From NCBI GenBank assembly GCA_934617425.1, contig CAKTUD010000001.1, forward strand, positions 1-64,000: a DNA stretch of 64,000 bases. The letters are read 5' to 3'. Source of the stretch: an uncultured Eggerthellaceae bacterium (lineage in GTDB: Bacteria; Actinomycetota; Coriobacteriia; Coriobacteriales; Eggerthellaceae). The notes beneath the pieces were generated by a model. That model did no database searches, was not told the DNA's origin, and saw only the letters and a list, made by a program, of their open reading frames with translations. The number at the start of each line of letters is the position of its first letter. The stretch's first letter is position 1. A program made the position numbers and the translations under genes. This document shows positions 10,147-17,639 of this stretch, in pieces.

Positions 10147-11373
10147 TTACAGCAATTGAGAAAGGCACTCGATAAGGGTATCTACTTCACCCTTTGAACA
10201 AACAAGGGGCGGAAGGAAACGCAGCGTATGATCTCCGGTAGCATTGAGCAAAAGGCCTTTGCCCAATGCATCCAGGACAACCTTGAATGCATCTCGGTCA
10301 TCAGCGAGATCGGCTGCAACCATAAGACCCATGCCGCGCACCTCGGCGACGCCATCAAGCGTTGCGAGCCTCTCTTGCAAATACGCGCCCACCTTGGTTG
10401 CATTTTGCGCAATGCCCTCGGCCTTAACGGTTTCGAGCACGGCATACGCCGCCGCAATGGCGATGTTGGAGCCACCGAAAGTGGAACCGTGGTCGCCAGG
10501 AGCGAATGCCGAAGCGACGCTTGCACGCGCTGCGCATGCACCCATAGGAATGCCGCCCGCAATGCCCTTCGCCATCGACACGACATCGGGAGTCACTCCA
10601 TAATGTTGGAAAGCATAAGCGGACCCTGTGCGGAACATACCGCACTGGACCTCGTCGAGCATAAGCAAGGCACCGCGCTCGGCAGTAAGGCGCCTTGCCG
10701 CATGCATGAATTCCTTCGTAAGCGGATGGACACCACTCTCGCCCTGAATCGGCTCCATCAAGATGGCGCAGATATCATCGCCCATCGCTTCGAACAGAGA
10801 TTCGAGCGCAGCAACGTCGTTTGCGGGAGTAGCCACAAAGCCGTCGGGCAGCGGCTGAAAAGCCTCCTGCTTGGCAGGTTGCGCGGTAGCAGCGAGCGTC
10901 GCCAGCGTACGGCCATGGAAACTTCTCTCGAGTGTGACGACCGTACGCGGGGTGCGAGCGTCGCCGCGCGCCTCGGCGGCACGACGCGCATGAAGACGTG
11001 CGAGCTTGATAGCGCACTCGTTTGCCTCGGCACCGGAGTTGGCGAAGAACGTTTGCCAAGGCTCACGTTCTTGCTCGGGAACGGTTTCGTTCAGCAGGTC
11101 GGAAAGTTCTTTGGCAACCTCGCCGCGTTTCTCGATGTAGTAGTAGTTGCTTACGTGAATGAGACGTGCTGCTTGATCGGATACCGCCTTCACCAAAGCG
11201 GGATGGCAATGGCCAAGGCTCATAACGCCGATGCCCCCGATGAAATCGAGGTATTCGTTGCCTTTATCATCTACTACGGTCATGCCCTTGCCAGATACAA
11301 GCTCAACCGGCTTGCGTCCAAACGTATGCATAACGTATGCATCTTCGAGCGTTTTTTCTTCTTCGAATGACAT
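10147..11373 (-). CDS. argD: Acetylornithine aminotransferase
   Basis: PLP-dependent class III aminotransferase converting N-acetylglutamate semialdehyde to N-acetylornithine. The 408-residue protein shows FANSGAEANE, the LDEVQCGMFRTG segment with its cofactor Asp, and the PLP Lys in SMAKGIAGG (about residue 269). Its position between argB and argG supports the arginine-specific assignment over ornithine or GABA transaminases. The start has GAGGGAA upstream. Confidence 0.95.
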   Translation of the reverse strand: MSFEEEKTLEDAYVMHTFGRKPVELVSGKGMTVVDDKGNEYLDFIGGIGVMSLGHCHPALVKAVSDQAARLIHVSNYYYIEKRGEVAKELSDLLNETVPEQEREPWQTFFANSGAEANECAIKLARLHARRAAEARGDARTPRTVVTLERSFHGRTLATLAATAQPAKQEAFQPLPDGFVATPANDVAALESLFEAMGDDICAILMEPIQGESGVHPLTKEFMHAARRLTAERGALLMLDEVQCGMFRTGSAYAFQHYGVTPDVVSMAKGIAGGIPMGACAARASVASAFAPGDHGSTFGGSNIAIAAAYAVLETVKAEGIAQNATKVGAYLQERLATLDGVAEVRGMGLMVAADLADDRDAFKVVLDALGKGLLLNATGDHTLRFLPPLVCSKGEVDTLIECLSQLL

Positions 11374-11429
11374 CGTTCCCTCTTATCCTGCGGCCAAAGC
11401 CGCGACAAATCCTTAAATTGCCTCGCACG

Positions 11430-12392
11430 CTATAGAGCGTATTTGTTTTCAAGCAGCTTCGAAGCAAAGCTGCCAAGCGGATGGGCGCTGGGGTTTTCCA
11501 CCTCATCGCCCTCGGGGTACACAACCGTGCCGACACCGGTACGCGTAAGAAATTCGATAAGAATCGAATGCGGGACGGTTCCGTTGATCATGTAGGCACG
11601 CTCGACACCACCATCAAGCGAACGGATGCATGAGTTCAGCTTGGGGATCATACCCGAAGAAATCAGCTCGTCGTCCACTAGCTTGCGCGCTTCTTCGAGC
11701 GTCAGATTCGAGATGAGGGAGCCCTTGTCTTCGAAATCCATATATAGGCCGTCGACGTCGGTAAGGAACAGGATTTTGGTTGCCCCCATGGCTATCGCTA
11801 TCTCACTTGCCACCAAATCAGCATTCACGTTGCAATAGCCGCCATCGTTGCCGATGGCCACCGAAGCGATAACGGGAATGTAATCAGCGTCGATGAGATC
11901 TTGAAGGAACTGGGAATTAACACGCTTGATGCGGCCAACGCGCCCAAGCTTTTCCGACATGGGCTCGGCAATGATGGTGCCGCCGTCGATGCCGCTAACC
12001 CCTACACCGAAATTGCCGTGCTCGTTCAAAGCGCGCACAAGCTGCTGGTTCACTTTACCTGCAAGCACCGTGCGAACGATATCCATGCCGGCATCGGTGG
12101 TGACGCGCTGCCCATCGACGAATTCGACCGGCAGGCCCGCCTCGTCCATGGCGCGCGAAATATCCTTGCCGCCACCATGGACGATAATTGGGTTCGCCCC
12201 TACTATCTTCAGCAAAACGATATCGCTCATGACATCGGCGCGCAGTTTTTCATCGGTCATGGCAGCGCCGCCGTATTTCACTACAATCGTTTTACCGGTG
12301 ATGTTCTTGATCCAAGGAAGCGCCTCTGCAAGAATTTGCGCCGCCTCTTTATTTGTCACGCCGTTAGGGCGCGTGTCTTTTGCATATCTCAT
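11430..12392 (-). CDS. argB: Acetylglutamate kinase
   Basis: Phosphorylates N-acetylglutamate, usually the feedback-controlled step in organisms that use a bifunctional ArgJ. The 320-residue amino-acid-kinase-fold protein has VKYGGAAM near residues 39-46, VHGGGKDI, and the DGGTIIAEP segment of the substrate pocket. The N-terminal extension of about 25 residues before the kinase core fits arginine-sensitive NAGKs, in which an N-terminal helix mediates hexamer assembly. Arginine inhibition here is an inference. The start codon overlaps the argJ stop (ATGA). Confidence 0.96.
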   Translation of the reverse strand: MRYAKDTRPNGVTNKEAAQILAEALPWIKNITGKTIVVKYGGAAMTDEKLRADVMSDIVLLKIVGANPIIVHGGGKDISRAMDEAGLPVEFVDGQRVTTDAGMDIVRTVLAGKVNQQLVRALNEHGNFGVGVSGIDGGTIIAEPMSEKLGRVGRIKRVNSQFLQDLIDADYIPVIASVAIGNDGGYCNVNADLVASEIAIAMGATKILFLTDVDGLYMDFEDKGSLISNLTLEEARKLVDDELISSGMIPKLNSCIRSLDGGVERAYMINGTVPHSILIEFLTRTGVGTVVYPEGDEVENPSAHPLGSFASKLLENKYAL

Positions 12393-13702
12393 GTACGGTA
12401 ATCTCCGTTGATCTTCACATATTCATACGAAAAATCGCATGTCCACATCATTGTCTGAAAGTCGCCTGCGCCCAGATCGATATCTATATCGATTTCCGGA
12501 CGCTCGAATCGTCGGAGAGCCTCTTCCTCATCGAATGGCACCGTGAGACCTGCGCGGCATACGGGCAAACCCATGATGTCGATAGCGACATCCTCCTGAT
12601 TGAAGTGCGCCCCAGAGCGGCCGAGCGCTCCGGCAATGCGCCCCCAATTTGCATCGTGTCCGAAAATGGCGGTTTTCACCAAAGGGGAGTTTGCCACAGT
12701 ACGCGCCGCAGCATCGGCATCTTCAGCGCTTGCCGCTCCCGCCAGACGCACAAGAACGAGACGCGTAGCCCCCTCGCCATCGGCAGCCATATCGCGAGCA
12801 AGCGTGCGGCAAACCGTCTGCACCGCACGAGAGAAAAGCTCGCCGGCAGGAGATCCCTCTTCGAAATAGGAGCCGTTCGGCGCAGCAGCACCACTCGCCA
12901 TAAGAAAGCAGCTGTCATTGGTGGACGTATCGGAGTCGACCGTCACTTTATTGAATGAATGGTTTACTGCATCGACAAGAACCTCATGAAGGAAATCGGG
13001 TCGAACGGGAGCGTCGGTCGTGATAACAGAAATCATGGTCGCCATGTTGGGCATGATCATACCCGCGCCCTTTGCCATACCGCCCACCGTGAAAACGATG
13101 CCGGGATAACCGATTTCGTCTCCCGAAAATGAGACTGCGGCTTCCTTTGGATGCGTATCAGTAGTCATAATCGCCCGCGCTGCCGCAGCGCCACCATCAC
13201 GCGAAAGCGCAGAGACGGCGGCAGGAGCACCCGTCTCGAATGGACGCAAATCAAGGTGCTGCCCTATAACGCCCGTCGAGGCAACTAGCACTTCATCGGG
13301 CGTGCAGCCAACGGCATCGGCAACGATTTCTGCAGAACGCTGAGCAGTCTGCAAACCCACATGGCCTGTAGCGGCGTTCGCGATGCCGGAATTGATGGAA
13401 ATCGCGCGCGCGGTACCGTAAGAGCACCCGTCAAGATGCTCGCGCGAAACAGTAACCGGAGCAGCGCAGAAAACGTTGGTAGTAAACGTTGCAGCACAGG
13501 CGCAAGGTTCGTCTGCGACGACCAGACCGTAATCAAGACGGTCGGGATCAGCGCGAAATCCAGCATGGATGCCAGCCGCCTTGAAGCCAAGCGCACTGGT
13601 AGAGCCGCCTTCAGGAATAACGGTAATCCCCGTCTGATCAAGCTCTCCTACCGCTAGGGAAAGAGGGATGGTTTGCGCTGCTGCGATGCTCTCGTTTTTC
13701 AT
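12389..13702 (-). CDS. argJ: Bifunctional glutamate N-acetyltransferase / ornithine acetyltransferase
   Basis: Recycles the acetyl group from N-acetylornithine to glutamate, and so can replace ArgA and ArgE. The 437-residue precursor contains the autocleavage motif NMATM with the nucleophilic Thr at about residue 221, so the mature enzyme should be an alpha/beta heterotetramer. Several upstream in-frame Met exist (to 13840), but they would run into argC. The ATG at 13702 lies ten bases after the argC stop and is the better start. It overlaps argB by four bases. Confidence 0.95.
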   Translation of the reverse strand: MKNESIAAAQTIPLSLAVGELDQTGITVIPEGGSTSALGFKAAGIHAGFRADPDRLDYGLVVADEPCACAATFTTNVFCAAPVTVSREHLDGCSYGTARAISINSGIANAATGHVGLQTAQRSAEIVADAVGCTPDEVLVASTGVIGQHLDLRPFETGAPAAVSALSRDGGAAAARAIMTTDTHPKEAAVSFSGDEIGYPGIVFTVGGMAKGAGMIMPNMATMISVITTDAPVRPDFLHEVLVDAVNHSFNKVTVDSDTSTNDSCFLMASGAAAPNGSYFEEGSPAGELFSRAVQTVCRTLARDMAADGEGATRLVLVRLAGAASAEDADAAARTVANSPLVKTAIFGHDANWGRIAGALGRSGAHFNQEDVAIDIMGLPVCRAGLTVPFDEEEALRRFERPEIDIDIDLGAGDFQTMMWTCDFSYEYVKINGDYRT

Positions 13703-13712
13703 AATAACCTCG

Positions 13713-14771
13713 CTATGCGGGAATCCCGAAGGATTCGAGACCCGTCGTCTCATCGAAGCCAAACACGATATTTGCGCACTGAAGAGCTTGGCCTGCTGCG
13801 CCTTTGCCGATGTTATCGATAGCGCAGGTCGCAATGACAACCCCGACGCGCTTGTCGATCACCGCATTCACATGAGCAAAATTCGTACCAGCCACAGAAG
13901 CGGTCTTTGGTTGGTTGACGCCGTCGAGCACCTTGACAAATGGGGCGTTCTCGTAGAATTCTTCGTATAGTTTATGAATCGATTCCTGCGTAGCGCTCGC
14001 ATCGTTTAAAGGCAATGTAACCGTAGAGAGCAGACCGCGGTTATATGGCGCCAGATGAGGCGTGAAAACCAAACGCCCCGGAATACCGAGAATCTGTTCG
14101 ATTTCTGGCGTATGGCGATGATTCGAAACGCCGTAAGCTTCGACGTTTTCGTTCGCGAAGCAAAAATGAGTACGCTCGTTGGCCTTTTTTCCCGCACCCG
14201 AAACACCTGAGATAGCGTCCGCAACGATAACGCCATCTGCTACCAAACCGGCCTTAAGCGCCGGAGCGGCAGCAAGCGAAGTTGCCGTTGGATAGCACCC
14301 CGCGCAGCCAACAAGCACAGGTTCTCCCTGTTCGCGCTTTGCGAAAGCATTCTCGAGCCCTTGATGAAAAAGCTCGGGCTGCCCAAAAACGCGCTGAGAG
14401 AGAAGCTCCGTCTCGGTATGGGGGACCTTATACCAATGCTCATACACGGCGGGGTCTTCCAGCCTAAAATCAGCAGAAAGATCGATCACGGAAACCCCAC
14501 GGCTAATGAAAGCAGGGGCCTGCCTGAGCGCCGCCGTATGCGGCACAGCCAAAAAGACGACTTTGCATTGGTCGAGCGACGAATCGTCATGCGCAACATA
14601 TTTGAGGTTCGTACGACCAGCGAACAGCGGGTAGACGTCGCTGAGGGATTTTCCTGCAAGTTCGTTGGAGGTTGCAGCAACGAGATCGAAGCCGGGGTGT
14701 CGCAGGAGCAAACACACTAATTCTGCACCAGCAAAGCCTGCCGCGCCAATTACCCCAACCTTGATTGTCAT
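13713..14771 (-). CDS. argC: N-acetyl-gamma-glutamyl-phosphate reductase
   Basis: NADPH-dependent reduction of N-acetylglutamyl phosphate to the semialdehyde. The 352-residue protein begins MTIKVGVIGAAGFAGAEL (Rossmann GxxGxxG), with the catalytic Cys in GCAGCYPTA at about residue 155. The upstream Met at 14837 lacks a ribosome binding site, whereas AAGGAAG precedes the ATG at 14771. It is the first gene of the arg operon and is divergent from the glutamate-cysteine ligase gene. Confidence 0.97.
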   Translation of the reverse strand: MTIKVGVIGAAGFAGAELVCLLLRHPGFDLVAATSNELAGKSLSDVYPLFAGRTNLKYVAHDDSSLDQCKVVFLAVPHTAALRQAPAFISRGVSVIDLSADFRLEDPAVYEHWYKVPHTETELLSQRVFGQPELFHQGLENAFAKREQGEPVLVGCAGCYPTATSLAAAPALKAGLVADGVIVADAISGVSGAGKKANERTHFCFANENVEAYGVSNHRHTPEIEQILGIPGRLVFTPHLAPYNRGLLSTVTLPLNDASATQESIHKLYEEFYENAPFVKVLDGVNQPKTASVAGTNFAHVNAVIDKRVGVVIATCAIDNIGKGAAGQALQCANIVFGFDETTGLESFGIPA

Positions 14772-15049
14772 GATCTCGCACTTCCTTTCTAAAGCGGACG
14801 AGCCGCTTACGTCATCGTAAAAAAGGCTTCGCCCCATTTCAAGAAATTCCCGACAAGAACCACCTTAGGGCATTTTTTTAATATATAGGTAACATTCAAA
14901 CGCTATTTCCTGCTAAAAGAACAGGCGACGAGCCAAGCCAATAGCTCTCGTCGAGCGTCTCTACTGTGTCAAGCCTTTGCATTCCTAAACGCCGACGCGA
15001 ACTTTGATGTATCGTATTCTCGCCGAAACAGCCAACCAAAAGGAGCAGC
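14772..15049. promoter_or_regulatory. Divergent control region of argC and glutamate-cysteine ligase
   Basis: A 278-base gap between divergent genes. It contains an AT-rich block at about 14872-14900 (a run of seven T followed by AATATATAGG) in otherwise GC-rich sequence, a likely place for the argC promoter and arginine-repressor binding. I could not assign a clear -35/-10 pair or an unambiguous ARG box. No riboswitch was recognised. Confidence 0.4.
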
Positions 15050-16345
15050 GTGCGCATGGAAACCGCCGAGATAGCCAATGCCGTCAAATCCGCTGACCAG
15101 CCTATGCGACGGGTAAACATCGACGCTATCGTTTCCTACATCGAAAGCGGCATAAAGCCTGCCACCGAACAAGGACGCCTGGGTGTCGAACTCGAGCAAT
15201 TCGTCGTCGGGGCTGAAAAGAATCCCATCATGTACAGCGACGAACACGGCATCGACTGGCTTTTGGAGCAGCTTGCCAGTTGGCTTCCCGAAAGCGCCCA
15301 CGGAACCGATGGCAGGCTTATCGGCGTAGGCGATGAAAAGAAAACCGTCACCTTGGAGCCTGGCGCGCAAGTGGAACTTTCCTCGGGTCCTTACACCAAT
15401 ATCTGCACGATCCAGCACGATTTCGACAATTTCAATAATCGCATCAACAGCATGCTGGAACCTTTTGGGGAACGAATAGTTTCCTATGGGTACCGCCCTA
15501 AAGGACTAGCCTCGGATATCGAGCTCATCCCAAAAAAGCGCTACTACTTCATGGATAGATACTTTGAGCGCATCGGCACATACGGACGTCGCATGATGCG
15601 ATGCAGCGCGTCGACCCAGATTTCGATTGACTTCTTCTCCGCTGATGACTGCACGAGAAAGCTCCGTCTTTCGTCCATACTTGCACCCCTCTTCACATTG
15701 CTCTGCGACAATACCCCTGTGTTCGAAAATGAACCTCGCACCCATCACCTGATGCGCGCCGACGTCTGGCGCTACTGCGACCCGGATCGCTGCGAAAGCA
15801 TACCCAACGTCGCGGACCTAGCATTTTCTCTTCCCGATTATGCGGATTTCGTCTTGAACACTCCTGCGATACTGGTGCCTGACGGCGACGACTACCGCGA
15901 AACCAGCGAGACCTTCGGCGAAGTGTATGCAAACCGCGAAATGACCCATGCGGAAATCGAACATGCGTTGTCGATGCTGTTCACCGACGTACGCGTAAAA
16001 ACATACCTGGAGATACGCCCCGCCGACTCGATGCCCGCACCTTATGTCGCATCCTATGCGGCTTTGGTAAAAGGCCTGTTCTACCACGAAGAAAATCTAA
16101 CCGCACTTGACAGCCTGTTTGAAAGCGTGAGAAACGACGATATAGCAAGAACACGCAGCAACCTGATGTCGGACGGATACGGCGCGGTGGCCTATGGACA
16201 ACCTGTAACCCAGCTGCTGACCACCCTTTTCGACTGGGCCAAACGCGGTCTCGACGACAATGAGCAGCCTTTCCTGCAAACGCTGCGCCGCACTGTCGAC
16301 AAAAAACGCTCTCTCGCCGATATCGAAGCCCCCTTGCGCGACTAG
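15050..16345 (+). CDS. Glutamate-cysteine ligase, GCS2 family (EgtA/GshA-like)
   Basis: Predicted ATP-dependent synthesis of gamma-glutamylcysteine from glutamate and cysteine. The 431-residue protein shows the GCS2 N-terminal substrate segment GVELEQFVV (residues about 45-53), the DEKKTVTLEPGAQVELSS block, and the MMRCSASTQISIDF segment characteristic of plant-type and actinobacterial ligases. The start is uncertain: GTG at 15050 lies four to five bases after AGGAG, while ATG at 15056 (two codons in) lies about ten bases after it. No glutathione synthetase or ergothioneine gene is adjacent, so the final thiol product is unknown. Its end overlaps the convergent antitoxin-like gene by four bases. 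Confidence 0.85.
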   Translation: MRMETAEIANAVKSADQPMRRVNIDAIVSYIESGIKPATEQGRLGVELEQFVVGAEKNPIMYSDEHGIDWLLEQLASWLPESAHGTDGRLIGVGDEKKTVTLEPGAQVELSSGPYTNICTIQHDFDNFNNRINSMLEPFGERIVSYGYRPKGLASDIELIPKKRYYFMDRYFERIGTYGRRMMRCSASTQISIDFFSADDCTRKLRLSSILAPLFTLLCDNTPVFENEPRTHHLMRADVWRYCDPDRCESIPNVADLAFSLPDYADFVLNTPAILVPDGDDYRETSETFGEVYANREMTHAEIEHALSMLFTDVRVKTYLEIRPADSMPAPYVASYAALVKGLFYHEENLTALDSLFESVRNDDIARTRSNLMSDGYGAVAYGQPVTQLLTTLFDWAKRGLDDNEQPFLQTLRRTVDKKRSLADIEAPLRD

Positions 16346-16539
16346 TAATAGCCGATAGCTCGATTTTGGCAACAGTTCAAAAGGTTCACATCGAATAAAG
16401 TGCGCTCGAATACATCGGGGGCCATAGCAACCAATAGCGCTTCGTCCCCTCTCGTGACGACAACTGGATCCGATGCTAATTGCATCATATCGGCAAAGTC
16501 GGAGAAATCGATGATGCTTTCGCTCGCAATGACGTTCAT
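16342..16539 (-). CDS. Phd/YefM-like small antitoxin-type protein
   Basis: A 65-residue product beginning MNVIASES. Its centre reads DPVVVTRGDEALLVAM followed by FER, which resembles the Phd/YefM pattern (short N-terminal DNA-binding part, then a V-V-V-T-R strand and a late acidic region). AGGGG five bases upstream of the ATG supports this start over the longer frame beginning at 16653. No toxin gene (Doc, YoeB or RelE) is beside it: the left neighbour is glutamate-cysteine ligase and the right is map. It may be an orphan antitoxin or a stand-alone regulator. The assignment rests on a short match by eye. Confidence 0.6.
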   Translation of the reverse strand: MNVIASESIIDFSDFADMMQLASDPVVVTRGDEALLVAMAPDVFERTLFDVNLLNCCQNRAIGYY

Positions 16540-16686
16540 AAGAGCCCCTTTCACCCAAGAAAATGCGAGCGTAGAGTGAAAGCGCTTTGTGCGTTTCAGT
16601 GGACTATACGAAACTGCGGTACAGCGCTCGCCAGAAGAATTGTCTGACTGCACTATATCACAGTTTCACGAACATTTGTTTGTGTT

Positions 16687-17571
16687 TTACCAAGAAATCA
16701 ATTCGAATCCCGTCTCGGTAACCACCAGCTGAACTTCCCACTGAGCAGTGGGCTGGCCATCGGCCGTACGAACGGTCCAACCGTTGGGATCGCTCATATC
16801 GATTTCCTGAGCGCCCATATTGACCATGGGTTCGATGGTAAAGCAAAGGCCCGGAACCAAAATCATGCCTGTGCCCGGCTCGGAAGTGAAGCTGACCCAC
16901 GGATCCTCGTGGAATTCCTTACCGATGCCGTGCCCACCGAACTCGCGAACCACGGTAAAGCCCGCATCAGTGCAAACCTTGTGAACCGCCGCTCCTACAT
17001 CGCCCAGAAAACCCCAAGGCTTCACAGCATCAAGACCGGCTTGAACAGCTTGGCGAGTGACGTCGACCAAACGTTTGCGCTCAGGATCGACTTCCCCGAT
17101 GCAAAACATGCGCGACGAGTCGGAAAAATACCCATCTTTAATGGTGGACATATCGACATTCACGATATCCCCGTCCTTCAAGACGTCGTCGGGCGAAGGG
17201 ATGCCGTGGCACACAACCTCGTTGATGGATGTGCAAACGCTCTTCGGAAAGCCCTCGTAGTTGAGGTCGGCAGGAATCGAATCGTGCTCGATGCAGTAAT
17301 CGTAAACCCACTTGTCGATTTCTTCGGTCGTGACGCCCGCTTTGATATGTTCGGCAACATAATCGAGGGAGCCGATATTCACCTCAGCGGAACGCTTGAT
17401 GGCCTCGATGTCGGCCTGAGTCTTCAGCAGCGAGCGCTCGGGGACCTCGAAGCCCTGCTCATAAAGGCTTTCGAGACGTTCGTCGAAATCGAGATGGCAC
17501 TTCTTGTACTTTTTGCCGCTGCCGCACCAGCATTCGTCGTTGCGTCCCGGCGTTTTCATACTATCGAACAT
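16687..17571 (-). CDS. map: Methionine aminopeptidase, type I, with SEC-C zinc motif
   Basis: Removes the initiator Met from nascent proteins. The 294-residue protein starts with an SEC-C motif (CWCGSGKKYKKCH, about residues 11-25), found in a subset of bacterial MAPs and thought to help ribosome contact. The pita-bread catalytic domain keeps all five metal ligands: Asp in VDMS, Asp in SDSS, His in GGHGIG, Glu in IEPM and Glu in QWEV. The start MFDSMKTP is chosen because AAGG lies six to seven bases upstream; a second Met at 17559 is also possible. It lies downstream of pheT on the same strand, but a terminator hairpin separates them. Confidence 0.95.
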   Translation of the reverse strand: MFDSMKTPGRNDECWCGSGKKYKKCHLDFDERLESLYEQGFEVPERSLLKTQADIEAIKRSAEVNIGSLDYVAEHIKAGVTTEEIDKWVYDYCIEHDSIPADLNYEGFPKSVCTSINEVVCHGIPSPDDVLKDGDIVNVDMSTIKDGYFSDSSRMFCIGEVDPERKRLVDVTRQAVQAGLDAVKPWGFLGDVGAAVHKVCTDAGFTVVREFGGHGIGKEFHEDPWVSFTSEPGTGMILVPGLCFTIEPMVNMGAQEIDMSDPNGWTVRTADGQPTAQWEVQLVVTETGFELISW

Positions 17572-17610
17572 AAGAAACCTTCTTCTTGGCGGATTTCGCC
17601 ACAAAACAAC

Positions 17611-17633
17611 GGGCGGCCGAATACTGGCCGCCC
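17611..17633 (-). terminator. Hairpin terminator downstream of pheT
   Basis: A perfect 8-bp stem (GGGCGGCC at 17611-17618 with GGCCGCCC at 17626-17633) is followed on minus by GTTGTTTTG. It lies directly after the pheT stop, before map. Confidence 0.65.
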
Positions 17634-17639
17634 CATAAA

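Noticed and set aside
14772..15049. ArgR box upstream of argC
   Set aside because: The AT-rich block is suggestive, but I could not match it convincingly to an ARG-box consensus by eye, so only a general control region is annotated.
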